Assembly (NCBI GenBank): GCA_964017195.1
Contig: CAXHKT010000125.1
Span: 310,001 to 374,000 of the forward strand
Length of the DNA: 64,000 bases
Reading direction: 5' to 3'
DNA from: Siderastrea radians
Taxonomy: Eukaryota > Cnidaria > Anthozoa > Scleractinia > Rhizangiidae
Translations under genes and position numbers: made by a program
The notes under the pieces: model-generated
What the model was told of the DNA's origin: nothing
Databases searched by the model: none
Seen by the model: the letters and a program-made list of their open reading frames with translations, nothing else
Part shown: piece by piece, positions 43,900 through 55,448 of the stretch
Layout: each line of letters starts with the position of its first letter
Numbering within the stretch: position 1 is the first letter of the stretch

Positions 43900-44411
43900 C
43901 GCCTAACAAGCTCAAACCCAGCTAGATAACAGGGAAAACTGCAGACCTCTTGTGAATCATATGGTGGAGGAAACAAACCTGAGAGTTCAACAGCTTATTA
44001 GCGAATTCTATCGTGGAAACCTTATAGATGAAATGACCAAAAGATGGCTTTGTCAAACACCATAGCTGCCCCATAATTTCAATATTCTACACCCTATCAA
44101 GGATACTCAAACCAGCCACACGGCCGGTCGGGAAACCTATTGTATCAGTCTGTGATGCCAGGCCCAGTTGAACAGAGAAACTAGCATCATTCGGTTATAA
44201 ACTCCATCAGCCTATAGTACAACAACAGAAGTGATGTCTGAAAGATACGGCTCACTTCATCAATTCCTTAGAGAAAACGAAGGTTCGAGAAAGCACAATC
44301 CTTGTTTCAATGGACATTATGAGCTTATATACAAATATAACTCAAGAAGAGAAAAAGACATAATGTGCAATGCATACAAAGTATTTCACGGAAATGAACG
44401 TCCTATCAACA

Positions 44412-45669
44412 ATTATTAAAAACTGGACTAGGTATATTGGGTTTCTAGCATTTTGATTGGCTGAACGGAGCTAAGCTATCAGCTCATATACCCGCTGTGA
44501 CCAAATATGGTGAACAAACACTCAACAACTGAAAGTGAGCTGAAAGTTTTTTCCTCAAAAGTAACCCGGCGAGAAAAATGGACGAGAAAAATCACTTGGC
44601 AGCGAATTTAAATTAAGCAGAAATTCCAACAGGGTCACTAAGACACAAATCAAAATGCTTGTTCCGTAGTGCATTGAACAAACGGTGGGTTTTATCAGGA
44701 AGGCTTTCCACCTCAAAATATCAAAACAAGACAAAATAAAACAGTGAAATGGGACAGAAGCATTTAGTAAAAACTACCACACTTTCATGGCGCGTCGGTG
44801 TGAAAATCATGAAGCAATCTAAACTAGTACTAAACAAACTACCAAGAGCAAGGAAGGGCGAAAATGTTTTCGGCTATAACATGCAAATTGACACTGGTTT
44901 AGCTGCACTTGTTGTAGCTCTGTGTCCCAACAGATCGAAATATTCAGATACAAATCGGACATGCCATGTAAACGGAGTTGAATCGCGTTCCCAGTTGTAA
45001 CAGTGTTTCTTGTAAGATACCATTACGTCTGTAACCTCTAAACCGAGAACAACTGCGTTTTGTGCTTTTCCATTTAACAAACTATGATCACGTAGAATTC
45101 TAATACTTGTGAGCTGCATAAAAATTACCTCTTCAAGTTCAAATTACTTCTGTCTTCAGATTGATCAAACACGTACATGATGGCTCCGTTGTGCGAACAG
45201 ATTACAAACTTGTTCCGTTTCAACTCCAGCAGCTAATATGGTGAAATTGCATAGCTTCAATCCGCTTTGAACGATGATTACAGCAATGTTTCAGGAAAAA
45301 TCAAACACCTACCATATTTCAGAGCCAATAATTAGAAGATTTTTTCCAAAACTTGGGCCACTTCGTTAACTTTTGAGCAGTTTCATTGATTTATTCAGAT
45401 TTGCAGCGAAATGCTGCAACACTTCGCAAGGTTTTGGCGGCTTTTTCGTGCAGTCATGTGATCGATTCTTGTACCCTTTTTATCTCTTTAATCTCTTTCC
45501 CCATTTTTCCCTTTCTTTCTTGATTAAAAAACTAGTGGTTAAGTTTTTAATAAAACAATTATTCTACTTGGGCTTACTGGATATCAAATGATTATAACCA
45601 ACTCGGCCCTATGCGCCTCGTTGGTTCTCTATCATTCAATATCCAACACACCCTCGTAGAATAATTGTT
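44412..45669 (+). mobile_element. 1.26-kb repeat D, copy 1, inserted in the Penelope-like element
   Basis: Begins near ATTATTAAAAACTGGACTAG and ends with an AACAATTATTCTAC ... GTAGAATAATTGTT hairpin. The same sequence occurs inverted at 57071-58386. It splits the PLE between its motif A region and the downstream AVAFANIF block. Frames shared by both copies lie on both strands: one with KTTTLSWRVGVKIMKQSK on the plus strand here, and one with KAQNAVVLGLEV on the minus strand. The terminal hairpin in this copy has an extra 65 bp in its loop. Confidence 0.8.
44749..45000 (+). CDS. conserved ORF of repeat D, copy 1 (unknown function)
   Basis: An 83-codon frame matched by 57948-57700 (-) in the second copy of the repeat (shared WRVG(V/A)KIMKQSK and LVVALC(P/S)NRSK(Y/C)SD). 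Conservation could simply reflect nucleotide identity between repeats, because an antisense frame (44874-45119) sharing KAQNAVVLGLEV is also retained. Function unknown; no domain recognised. Confidence 0.3.
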   Translation: MGQKHLVKTTTLSWRVGVKIMKQSKLVLNKLPRARKGENVFGYNMQIDTGLAALVVALCPNRSKYSDTNRTCHVNGVESRSQL

Positions 45670-46420
45670 AAATGTCTACTGCAAAGAGCGCTCAAACTTA
45701 TCTCAGTGGAGAACTCCATCTAATGGAGAAAACTACCTATAAATACATGGAACTGCCACGAGCACCAACTGAAAATGGCAGTTGCTTTTGCAAATATTTT
45801 CATGCCGGTTAGGTAGAAACAGAGATCTTAAATCAAAGCGCTTTAAAACAGCTTGTCTGGAAATTATTCATTGATGACATCTTCTCCGTCTGGGACACAG
45901 TGAGAGAAGAGAGTACACAGTTCAGTTTAACAAACACCTTCAAAAATATCAAGTTTGTGGCTGAAGTATCCGAAACAAAAACAAAGTTCTTGGACACTAC
46001 TGAATACAAAGGCGAAAGATTTAAAACCGAGTCGATGCTAGATGAACACACCCATTAAACATTTCAGTACACCGATTTTTTAACTCGGCATCCATCTGAA
46101 GTAAAAAGAGGCTTCATCACAAAAGAGGCTCTAAGACTACTTAGAACTAAACAAGAAGATTATTTGAACTGAGGATCACGAACTTCAAAACACATCTTCT
46201 TGAGAGAGGATACCCAGAGAACTTCATTCAAACAGCCCTCTCAGAAGTTACTGTTAAAAACAGAAATCAAGCCCTCTGACAAAAGTAAATACAAAACAAG
46301 AAAACCTTCACTCAGCGCTTTGTAATGCAATATTACCCACAAAACCAACTCCTGAAAAGCTGGCATTTTAAAAAACAGCAACCATTGCTTAATGAGCTTT
46401 GCTCATGAGAGCAAAATTCT

Positions 46421-47552
46421 AGAAAGGCTAAAACACATGTGTACGAGTTGCGCAGGCCCGTAAGTAGTACTGTAGGCCCAGATAGGGAAGTCGTCTTCGT
46501 TTGGAGGCGGGAAATCTGATTGGTCGAGAGGAGGTCATGTGACCAAAATGCTGGCTTCTGATTGGTGGGAAAAGATGGGGTCGCAAAGCAGGCTGGGTAT
46601 CATGTGATAATGGGTGACAATGACCTTTGACCCTGGGTACCATGGCGATATGTATGATTTAAGGAAATTTTCAGGTAAGTGACGTCATCCAACATGGCAG
46701 ACGGAGGTCACGTGGTGTTTGGGGTGGGAACCGCTGACCCGGAGGCAAAAGGGATCGCAGGCTCAGATCAGAAAAACAGAGGCTTGGGTGGGAAACCGGC
46801 TTGGCTTGGGTGGGAAACCGCTGACCCAGGCAGGGCTCAGATCAGAAAACACCCCTGGATGTGAAATAACATGGTTTTAATCCAGACGTTTTTAATCCTT
46901 GGTTACAAGTGGGAATGCGGACCCAAATGGTCAGCGGCACGTCCCAGGGATAGAGTTCAAAGTCCAATCCAGGCACTGCGTGGAGGCCTGGGTCCTGATG
47001 GCAAAAGAAGGAAACCCAAAGTCCTAATGGATCCAAGTGAAGAAGAGGAGGTCCTGTAGGGTCCGCGAAGGATCCAAGGAACCGCGTGAATGAAGGAACC
47101 ACCAGGGTTCCATGGATGGATGCCTTTCAGTCCAAGTGTTGTCCCTTTGTGAACACCTTTATCAACACAAAGAAGAAGATGCATCAAAAAGTGATGAATT
47201 GTCCCGGCGCCAGATGAAGAACAAGGGAGGATGGAGTACGTGGAGAACGTGTTTGAACCTGGAAGAAGACACATGCATTTCATTTCCATGAAGGTATCAC
47301 TATGAGATAGAAACCCATGAAAATCTTGGGAATTTTTTTCATGGCAAATTCACATCTTTTTACAAGCATTTTCACAGGTTTTTCACAGACAAAAGGAAGG
47401 GGATTTTCATGGGAGTTTGCTTGTGAAATATACACCAGATAGAGTTGTCAAGTAAATAGTGAACAAGACATAGGACTAGCTTGCCTGCTAAGGTAGCCAA
47501 TCAAAACATAGAGTAAGCTTTATTTGTGGAGCCAGCCAAATAATAAGTAAAT
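46421..47552. other. GC-richer block with internal duplications, no gene supported
   Basis: GGTGGGAAACCGCTGACCC and GCTCAGATCAGAAAA(A/C)AC occur twice at 46725-46855. Frames on both strands are open but lack recognisable domains and look like repeat sequence. Confidence 0.4.
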
Positions 47553-47569
47553 AGGGGGGGGGGGGGGTT
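47553..47569 (+). repeat. poly-G tract
   Basis: About fifteen consecutive G next to the dispersed repeat that follows. Confidence 0.9.
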
Positions 47570-47577
47570 AGTTTATA

Positions 47578-47680
47578 AAGAAACTGTGGTGCTGCGTCGG
47601 TGGGGACGTGAGACACAAAAGTTTTGGGTTTTTTTAACTGAGTCAATTTACCTTATCGACACAGTTGATAAATCCAAAAT
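47578..47680 (+). repeat. dispersed repeat, copy 2 (first copy at 21031)
   Basis: AAACTGTGGTGCTGCGTCGG and CAGTTGATAAATCCAA match copy 1; the middle differs slightly. Confidence 0.75.
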
Positions 47681-47727
47681 AATAAGGTAGTAATGTATGT
47701 GTCTTTTAAGTTGATATAATTATTTAC

Positions 47728-47811
47728 CTCAAGGTTATTTAAAATGGTGGCACCCTCAAACGTTGTTTCTGGTAGAGGAATCTCTTCCGCCAACTCATAT
47801 ATTGTACTGAC
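47728..47811 (-). CDS. possible exon 8 of the SAM-like gene
   Basis: 84 nt between TTCTCCAG and GTAAAT, open in phase 0: VSTIYELAEEIPLPETTFEG. Phase does not fit exon 7, so an exon between 47812 and 48411 may be missing. Confidence 0.45.
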
Positions 47812-48335
47812 CTGGAGAAGAGAATACATTTCTGAAAAAAAAAAGATATATCACTAATAAACAAAACACAAGACAAGTTACTGGTGTTAGAACAGTTTCA
47901 CAACCATAAAACAGCCAATGTGATCAAAACCAAAAAAAGCTGTGAAAATAATTTTCAGGAACATGCCCATTGCAGCAATACTCATATAATGACTTATTTT
48001 GTTTACTTTTAGTGTCCAGGGTGATGTAAGTTTTTGAGATACTAATTAAGGAGGGGCACTTGTTTTTGTTCTGACAGATCTGAGAGTTAAAACTCTTAAA
48101 TAAGACATACATAATTATAACAGGGAATCACAAATTCAAGTCACTTTTTTGAGTCAAGATTGCTAGAGCTTCATGTATTGGTCTCATACATGTATTAAAT
48201 AACTAATTTTTCAAGACAGCCTATCAAGTGCCATTAAAGTGTCACTTTGAGTGACCAAACTGCATTTAGCAAAACAAAACCAAGACCACATTATTTTAGT
48301 TCTGCATCTTTCACTGCTAGTGGGAAAAACAACAA

Positions 48336-48402
<67 letters not shown>

Positions 48403-51400
48403 TTTTTTTACCCTCGCTGTCGTTTTGATCTTTTGGGCCAAGGTAAATGGCTTTGGCAAGTTTTCTTTTCTTGTCCACAGTTTTAAAGACAAATACTTCA
48501 TCTCTACCAGCAAAAGAGAATAACAAGATAGCAAGTGTATAAGGTGTAGAGAATATTGAATCAGTAATATACAAAACAAATTTTATGGCTGAACTCAATC
48601 AGTGTTATGCACATGGTTGCTGTGTCACTTTCGCTTTGCAAGTAGTTATTTCAGATGGACAAAACAATGTGCTGTCATGCACACCTTTGTAATGAATCAA
48701 GTGACTGTGTAACTTACCCATGCTTAAATGTCAACCTCTGGTCATTTGGCTTGATTGCAACTTCATTACTTTCATCATGGTTGCTGGTTTTCGGGGAAAG
48801 AGTAAAAAAATATTCTGTTGTATTAATGAACATTGCAATTACTGTAATTGGACTTAGGTAAACCCCTTCAATCTGTTGGGAACAAATTTAAGGCCACATA
48901 CATCATTCATGTGTTTACCAAGGTTCAAGGTTAGCAAACAAGCTGACATTCACTTCCAGTGTTTTCAATAAGCACCGACGACCGACGGAAAGCGTCTGCC
49001 AATTCACTCAAAAAAGTCGGCTACTATTTTCCCTAAATTGAAGTAATTAATGAGAGATTTCTTTCAAACCTTGTTGATACAGTCGGCTACTCTACTCAAA
49101 TCAGCTGCCTTCTTCAAATTTTATTGAAACCCCTGCACTTCCAACAAAAAAACAACTCAGAGTAGAAATTTTAGAATTCCTCCAGTTGAATCAGTAACCG
49201 AAGCAGTACTTTGTTCTTATTTTTTGCTGTGTCGTCCTCTAATATCTCACTGAGCAAAATATTTGCACAGCTTAATTATGAGAGCATAGCTTAATTAATG
49301 AAGATCATACCTCACTAAATAGCCATCAAGGCATTTTTGGAATGTTTCATCATCTTTTGTGTCACCTTTCCTACAAAACAGCAAGCATAACAAGGTTTCT
49401 AAAATTAAAAATTCCACAAGGGCAAAATACTTACAAATCCACCTGCTTTTCTAGAAATTGTCCTTCTGAATAGCTATACATTAGGGTGATTGTCAGCACT
49501 TTCCATATCCTTGTTAAAGGAGCTATGTCACACTATTTTAGTATCTTTTAAAAAGCTAAAGAGTGTCATTACAACTGGCTTCAATTGAATACCAAAACAA
49601 TGGTGTAGCTTTCTTACAGCACTGAAACTGTTTCCTGTCGTGTGTTGCTACTGATGGTAAGGATAGAAATGGAATGAAACTTGAAAAAATTGGACCAACA
49701 TTTTCAAGTCTTGTTGCTATGTTCTCAAAAAAACACCAAAAAATTCTTATGGTTAGTTCTTCCGGATAGAATTCATTTGATGTCTTCCTCATAGTTTACA
49801 GGAGCATTTTGTGTATGAGTGAAGGCACTAGGTTATGATTTTAGCACAGAATTGACCTGACATAGGAAAATCTACCTGACATGCATGACCCCTTTAAGGA
49901 AGCTAGCATACTTTGCTATTTTTGGGTAGCAACAATATATTTAAAATTAAGAAAAATATTGATAAAAGTTGAACTGTACAGCAAGTCCAAAAATGTTTAA
50001 AAGATAGACCAATGACTTAAAGATCAGAATTACAATGACAGTGTATAATTATCACAATGATTGCAAACTACAGTAAGCACATTGCCCTTTCTAACAGTGC
50101 GTGCCCCAAATCAAATTGGCAGGTACTTTTTTCAGTGAGGGTACCGATTGCATATGTGCCCATATGCATATTCTGGTAAGTGTGCCTGTCATGATAAGGT
50201 GTAGATTTGAGAGGAATGAGAATGGAATTCTTATTAATGGGTTTTACAGATGCCCTTCTCTATACTGCAGCTGTTACAATTTCTGTTGCTGCTTGCATTT
50301 TTGGATACCAAGGTCAAAACAGAAATAAACACCGAGCTGTCTCCAAGCAGTGCCCTTCCCTAAGCCCCAAAAATTGAAATGGGTTTTAATGGCAACCTTT
50401 TTGAAAAGAGATTACTTACCCACTCCTTCCCTTTCTCTTCCCTGCTTTAACATCATTCACATACTTTCTTTTGTTTTGGAGGGCTTGGCCTAGGCGTGCT
50501 TTCACTTCTGTTTTGTGGGATGCTAATTGTGGGGCAGCTGTAGTTATCTGTTTAAATATAACCATATATTGAACATATTTATGCATAACTTAAATGAAAG
50601 TAATGCGCCTGAACTTTAGATTTCCAGGTTATTATTAACGTTTGTGTATATTACAAGGTACTCACTAATTCAAAAAACTTGTGAAGTTTTCCATCTGGTA
50701 TTGCTGGTAGCGTATATGCCTTCTCCCATATCCTAGCTTCCTTGGCACAATCCCGGAGCAAATTCTACAATTAAGAGAGGTAAGGTAAAGGTAAAGTCGC
50801 ACACAAGCCAGAACTTATCCTGGTTGATGAAGCAACTGAGAGTATTGCCACTCCCCCCTGGATGGGATGCTATTCCATTGCACGGTTACCCCCAGCAGTA
50901 TTTCACTGGTACCCATTTTATATAACTGAGCGAGTTTCTTGTTTCCTTCAAGGAAACAACACAAAGGCAGGGACTGGGCCTCGAACCACTGACCTCCAGA
51001 TCTGAACTCCAACATGCTAACCACTACACCACCGCACCCCCACACAGTGAAGAGAAGTCTTAAGAATACCTCTTACACGACTATAACATTTATTTAAACA
51101 GTTTCTTTTATTGTCTGAAGGAAACGTAAAGAAAGGGTGAGAAATGCAAATATTTGAAGGGATCACTTTTAACACTGATGATGAAATTGTTTATCAAATT
51201 TGAGAAAGGAAACAATTGAAAACATGCAAATTACTCTAACTAAATAAGATCTATTTGTTGCATTTCTAGAGACCAGTTGGTCCTTTGATATGTGGCTAAA
51301 TATTTACCAAAGGTAAGTATCTCCACTGAGTTTACTCAGTGTGACGGTGTCGGTTAGTGGCTGCTCCCAAGCTCATCATTAGTGATGAGTTTAACAGATG

Positions 51401-52618
51401 ATTGGTTTCCAGGAATAAAGTTTTTACATTTTACATTTCACAATCCAGATCCAGTCATGTGTGTGTCTGTGTGAAACCACTCTCAGTCTACTCACCCTAA
51501 AGTAAAGTTGAGCCCTTGTGCACTTCATTCTTGGCAGGCACTTTTGAAGTAATTCCTTGGCTGAGTACTCTGTGACACTTGAAGCAGATTCCTGTTTTTA
51601 AAATTAATAGAAACATAAGCGGTCATAAAACTTATTGCAGATTTAGCTATAAATTCATGAGAGCTTGGAGAGAAGACACACTACCAACAACGTTACCGCA
51701 TGATCAGGGCCTGTATGAAGATGTTCTTCGAAAAACAATTCTTAGTTTACCAGCTCAAGAAAGTGCAGTGTTGTATTCTGCAACTACTATAACGTTTAAT
51801 TAGCCTGTGATCATCGGTATGGAGTAGACTACCTATACTGCAGGTATCAACAGAGCCGAACCCTCTATCCAATAGATTGACATACTGTGCCGAAATGCAT
51901 GGACCACGTGCGCCCGAATTATTCGAATGCAAAGTTACCACACAAAATCGTACCTCAAGTTAAAACAGTTGTACATAGATAGCTCAACATAAGTAAGCTT
52001 AATATTTTAGGCTTTAATTTTACAAAAGGAGAGACATGATAAGGGTAAGCTAAGTCACGAATGTAAGCTTATCTTACTTCTTGTGTTTGCTTGGAGGATT
52101 CTTCATCTCTGCTCTTGGTCTCTGCTCTTGATTTTACAGGCGCTTCATGATGCTTGCATCCTGGCTCCAGCTCTGGTTATCTGGATGGCGAACCGCTTAA
52201 ACTACCGCTTTATAGTGAACCATTTAAACTATCGCTTGATAGCGAGCTGCTTAGATCGTCGCCTGACGTTCTTGCTATGTGTCGTCTTATTTTAATAATG
52301 TCGCCCATCTTGAGGCCCGCCAAACGAAGATCTTCTTCTTTAGCCTCCCATATCATCAATCTGTATCAATCAAAACGTTAACAAAGACTAGCTTAATATC
52401 TTTGCAACTAGCCTACATTACTGAGGAAGTCACAGAAGTGCATTAAGCTTAAAATTACTACAAATTTCTTCCAGATTTCAATATAGCTCCAAACAACGAC
52501 ATGCAACGATGCAAACTAATTTATTGACTCGACTTACCCCTTCCTCTTCTAGAATTTCTAACACTCGATGTTTATCAGTAAACGGGACACCAGAAAATAT
52601 GTTTTCAAGGCGGTCCAT
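47728..52618 (-). CDS. spliced gene with SAM-like N-terminus, 7-8 exons (possibly decaying)
   Basis: Assembled from minus-strand splice sites. Exons: 52618-52538 (ATG, phase 0), about 52345-52078, 51591-51496, 50764-50666, 50547-50420, 49370-49311, 48503-48412, and possibly 47811-47728. Every junction from exon 2 to exon 7 keeps frame (phases 0,0,0,2,2). The first two exons give a SAM-like fold (RVLEILEEEG then KEEDLRLAGLKMGDIIKI). Later exons are basic, for example KRKYVNDVKAGKRKGRSG. I do not recognise the family. Problems: exon 2 has two in-frame TAA codons, its upstream acceptor gives the wrong phase unless GAG|GCT is used, and exon 8 does not match the phase left by exon 7. Gene may be a recent pseudogene, or an exon was missed. 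Confidence 0.6.
48335..48400 (+). repeat. (ATT)n microsatellite
   Basis: About 21 TTA units. Confidence 0.97.
48412..48503 (-). CDS. exon 7 of the SAM-like gene
   Basis: 92 nt, phase 2 to 1, between CTGGTAG and GTAAAA; DEVFVFKTVDKKRKLAKAIY then LGPKDQNDSE. The donor lies next to an (ATT)n run. Confidence 0.58.
49311..49370 (-). CDS. exon 6 of the SAM-like gene
   Basis: 60 nt, phase 2 to 2, between GTTTTGTAG and GTATGA; KGDTKDDETFQKCLDGYLV. Confidence 0.62.
50420..50547 (-). CDS. exon 5 of the SAM-like gene
   Basis: 128 nt, phase 0 to 2, between TTAAACAG and GTAAGT; includes LASHKTEVKARLGQALQNKR and a basic end. Confidence 0.68.
50666..50764 (-). CDS. exon 4 of the SAM-like gene
   Basis: 99 nt, phase 0 to 0, between ATTGTAG and GTGAGT; 33 residues including RIWEKAYTLPAIPDGKLHKF. 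Confidence 0.68.
50779..51045 (-). repeat. tRNA-derived SINE in intron 3
   Basis: On the minus strand the head reads GGTGTAGTGGTTAGCATG (A box, near 51031-51015) and GGTTCGAGGCC (B box, 50987-50977), the RNA polymerase III promoter of tRNAs. The body includes GGATGGGATGCTATTCCA on the plus strand, and the 3' end has TTTACC repeats near 50790. It lies in the intron between exons 3 and 4. Confidence 0.85.
51496..51591 (-). CDS. exon 3 of the SAM-like gene
   Basis: 96 nt, phase 0 to 0, between AAAAACAG and GTGAGT; 32 residues starting ESASSVTEYSAKELLQKCLP. Confidence 0.65.
52078..52360 (-). CDS. exon 2 of the SAM-like gene (two in-frame stops)
   Basis: Contains WEAKEEDLRLAGLKMGDIIK, then a Ser-rich stretch with two TAA codons near 52215 and 52180, then ETKSRDEESSKQTQE and a GTAAGA donor. 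The stops sit in a short degenerate repeat (AGCGATAGTTTAAA / AGCGGTAGTTTAAG). The 5' boundary is ambiguous: acceptor after CAG at 52361 or after GAG at 52346. Confidence 0.45.
52538..52618 (-). CDS. exon 1 of the SAM-like gene
   Basis: 81 nt, ATG then 27 codons starting MDRLENIFSGVPFTDKHRVL, followed by GTAAGT. The start lies about 130 bp from the edge of the 10.4-kb palindromic element. Confidence 0.6.
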
Positions 52619-52741
52619 GGTCAATTTCAATGCAAGAATATCAGTGGAGCGAAGAAAATTACGAACGCACGTCCTCGAAGATATCCAAAAAAACCGCCAC
52701 TACTTGTCCGGTTCAATGTCACGTGATACGACCTGTCGTCC

Positions 52742-52750
52742 GGCTGTCAT
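52742..52750 (+). repeat. target-site duplication of the 10.4-kb element, left
   Basis: GGCTGTCAT, identical to 63154-63162. Confidence 0.9.
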
Positions 52751-52948
52751 GGTTTTGCATAAATAATACCGTCCAGAAGGACAGCCGAGGAGTACTAGGA
52801 ACGACTTTCCGATTCGGCCGGCTTTCGGAAAATTCTCGGCAAATATCCAATATGGCGGACTGAGCATTCAAAGCAGGCATTGAAGAGGCCGAGAAACAAG
52901 GTTTTTACTGTACACTTCACCCCATTCATGTACAGTGCGTGTTTAAAC

Positions 52949-53043
52949 ATGAAATTGGCGTCGAACTGTTCAATGTCTTTGAAAAAACTTCTGTTAGCCG
53001 ACGCTAAATTAGCTCAAGTACTCCAAATTAAGAAACTGAAACG
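52949..53043 (+). CDS. possible first exon in the left arm of element A
   Basis: ATG at 52949 opens 31 codons including MSLKKLLLADAKLAQVLQIK and runs to AAACG|GTAAGC. The same stretch with the same splice donor occurs inverted in the right arm (62868-62962), but a one-base change shifts its frame. Retention of a splice donor in both arms hints at an exon, possibly of the missing transposase gene. No family recognised. Confidence 0.3.
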
Positions 53044-53591
53044 GTAAGCTAGTGAGGGTCTTGTAAGAATTGAAATCTTTATTTAAAAACCGTGTTTTTG
53101 CGATTGAGACATTGTCTTAGAAATAATGGATCCTTTGTCACAAGTCTATTCCGTTTTATGTGTAACTAGGTTGTCTTGTCCCTCTAGTCGGTATTACCCT
53201 AAGAAGTAATACCGCCCAGGGGGACATACTACCGTGGCCGAGGGTGGCCATCGAAAGTAAAAAGTCAAAACCAAAAGTCGATCTTCAAAGTGAAAAGTCA
53301 AAATCAAAAATCAAATGTGAATTTACGAAATAAAAAGTCAATTCGCAAATTGAAAAGTCGAAATCAAATGTCGATTTCTGAAGCGCGAAAATCGAGCTTC
53401 GAATTCTCACTTCTCACTTTCGACTTTCGACTTTGACCACCCCCCTACCCCCCTCCCCTATTAATTCGGAAGACTTGGTAGCCTCGTCCAGCAGATTTCG
53501 CAACCAGGCCTAGGAAAGTCGTTTAGCCGTGTTCTTATATAATTTTTCCATTACTTAAAGTCTTTGAAACTCGAATAGTTTTAGGTTCAAA

Positions 53592-53885
53592 ATGTCAAAG
53601 CGGAAGAATAAGAGCGACTTCAACGCCACGAATGTCGCAGAACTTACAAAATATTTGCAGGAATGTCGGTTTTAGTAAGCGGATATTTGAAAACTTCGCT
53701 ACTGGAAATCGCCTCTGCAGTCGAAAGAATGGTTTTGCCAGTGGATCCAAACATCGAAAAAGAAAAATTAAGATCAAGTTAATGATGCAGAGAATTTAAT
53801 AATTCATGATAGGCTAATTCTCCATCCATTTTCCCCGAAGGCCGTGAACAACTTTAACTCTTCGCCGCCGTTTGGGTTGTGCGAC
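53592..53885 (+). pseudogene. SAP/SWIM-type protein N-terminus, copy 1 in element B
   Basis: ATG at 53592 opens MSKRKNKSDFNATNVAELTK then stops at about 53674. Further matching sequence in other frames (SAVERMVLPVDPN-like, VNNFNSSPPFGL-like) parallels copy 2 on the opposite strand. The VAELTKYLQE helix resembles the start of a SAP DNA-binding motif. Only the N-terminal region is present. Confidence 0.5.
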
Positions 53886-53888
53886 ATT

Positions 53889-54829
53889 TTTAATGCATCA
53901 GTCAATTCCAGCTGCGCCCATGCCCCCCCCCCGGGCTAACCCCCGGGCATTAGCATTTTTTTTCTCTTGGATGGCAAATTCCCCGGGGGTGGGGACACTT
54001 AAGCTACCAAATGCCCCGCGGTGGGGACGAAGGAAAAGGGTAAATGCCCCACCCCCGGGATCGTACGTCCCCAATCAACACTGCAGCAGTTTTCATTCAT
54101 TGCACAATAATGCCACTTTCAGCATTAAATGTGTGATTTTTTGTTTCTGTAGGCCTGCCTCTCCGTCTTCTATTGTTTGTAATGGCACTATCCGATGTTA
54201 ATAAACTTAATAACGCCAAACATGGTATTTTAATACTTCACAGACAACACTACATGATAGTTAACTGTTACTTAAATGTTTGAAAACAGTTCGCTAGTAA
54301 ACAAAAATCAGTTGACATTGTAAAAGTCATCCGTTGTGAATAATATGCGAAAGTATAAAACGTCGATCCTCTACACGTTTTTAGAATTTAATAATCGATC
54401 ATTATAGTTTAAGAGTCATCGCGACTAAATTTTATTTAAATCCTTGAACAAAGAAGCATGCGTACGTCGATTCACGTTGATGGTTCCCGATCTCGCTATA
54501 TATAGTGATAGCTCAAGTTGTGCCTTGATAAGCAATGAAGAAATGCATAAAATCGAGAAAACCTCCACTAGTTTGTCCAGTCCATGACGGTCGATCCAAT
54601 CTGCGACGAATTGCTGGTCCTTTGCGATAAAATCCTCCATGTTTGGATTTTGAGTCGGAAACCACGAGTGTGTCAAAACCGCGGGGGTAGCCCCGGGGCA
54701 GGCAAATGCCCGACCCCCGGGCCATGCCAAATTTGCTAATGTCCCACCCCCGGGACTGACAAGGTGTGCAAATGCCCCGCACTTGCCCGGGGGGGGGGAT
54801 GGGCGCAGCTGGAATTGACTGATGCATAA
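53889..54829. repeat. inner inverted pair with CCCCGGG / GGGGCATT G-rich blocks
   Basis: ATGCATCAGTCAATTCCAGC followed by TGCGCCCAT and a C run (53889-53935) is mirrored at 54782-54829. Inward lie repeated GGGGCATTTGC-type and CCCCGGGG motifs, then about 550 bp of unrelated DNA with a minus frame (MEDFIAKDQQFVADWIDRHG) of unknown nature. Confidence 0.75.
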
Positions 54830-54837
54830 CTATTTAA

Positions 54838-55448
54838 TTTACCAGTCCACTGCATACATTGCGGCCGCAATGTTCATACATCGCCCATCTCGACCACCTT
54901 TACACTTGCATCTTGCCTGAAGTACACTACCTCGGTTTGCACCTCTACCCTCAAGAATAAACCAGTGATCGTAGTACTCCTTTCCTCAGCCTTCCTTCAT
55001 CCGTTTTCATTTTCATGAGAGGCCGCACTTTGGCTACATAAACATGGACACCCTCTTGATTCAACTGAGCAGTTAGTAAAGATTCTACATAACCATCACT
55101 GAATAAGCGATAATCTTCAAATGACTTGTAAGCGGCGAGCCCATGCTAATCGTAATCAGTGCAGCGGTGGTAAATCAAACAACCCAAACGGCGGCGGCGA
55201 GTTAAAATTGTTCACGGTCTTCAGAGAAAGTGGATTGGGAAGTAGCCTGTCTTGAATTCTTAAATTCTCTGCATCATTGGTTTCATCTTTTTCGAAGTTT
55301 GGATCCACCAGCAAAACCATTCTTTCGACTGCAGAGGCGATTGCCATTAGCGAAGTTTTCAAATACCCGCTTTCTGAAACTCGACGTTCCTGCATAATTC
55401 AGCCATATTCATGGCGCTGAAGTCGCTCTTATTCTTCTGCTTTGACAT
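54838..55448 (-). pseudogene. SAP/SWIM zinc-finger protein N-terminal half, copy 2 in element B
   Basis: Minus-strand ATG at 55448 opens MSKQKNKSDFSAMNMAELC. An overlapping frame 55395-55156 continues with SLMAIASAVERMVLLVDPNF and VNNFNSPPPFGLFDLPPLH. Further on, CKCKGGRDGRCMNIAAAMYA near 54870 is a SWIM zinc finger in which the usual CKH has become CMN, losing the zinc-binding His. Several frame breaks. Full-length relatives, as I recall, carry a YqaJ-type nuclease after the SWIM finger; none is present here. Together with copy 1 it forms an inverted pair inside element B. Confidence 0.6.

Larger units (their letters stand above)
43900..46420 (+). pseudogene. Penelope-like element reverse transcriptase, decayed and interrupted
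   Basis: Pieces in order along the plus strand: NLIDEMTKRWL (near 44020), then ILVSMDIMSLYTNITQEE (near 44300, the PLE RT motif A region), interruption by a 1.26-kb repeat (44412-45669), then KMAVAFANIFM (near 45775), LFIDDIFSVW (YIDD-type catalytic motif, near 45865), FKNIKFVAEVSETKTKFLDT and the downstream conserved region to about 46330. Several frameshifts and stops. PLEs copy themselves with a telomerase-related RT; no GIY-YIG endonuclease was seen. Confidence 0.8.

Noticed and set aside
46428..47289. Several frames rich in Pro, His and Arg
   Set aside because: Located in a GC-rich block with internal duplications; composition rather than coding explains them.
48247..48598. Leu-, Tyr- and Ile-rich frames over the (ATT)n run
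   Set aside because: Homopolymer products of a microsatellite; only the exon at 48412-48503 has splice support.
49556..49792. 78-codon minus frame between exons 5 and 6 of the SAM-like gene
   Set aside because: No splice borders or domain; looks like a dispersed repeat in the intron.
50815..51045. 76-codon minus frame
   Set aside because: It is the tRNA-derived SINE read through its A and B boxes, not a gene.
54425..54827. Two overlapping minus frames in element B
   Set aside because: They run across G-rich repeat blocks; the MEDFIAKDQQ stretch may be real but cannot be tied to a protein family.
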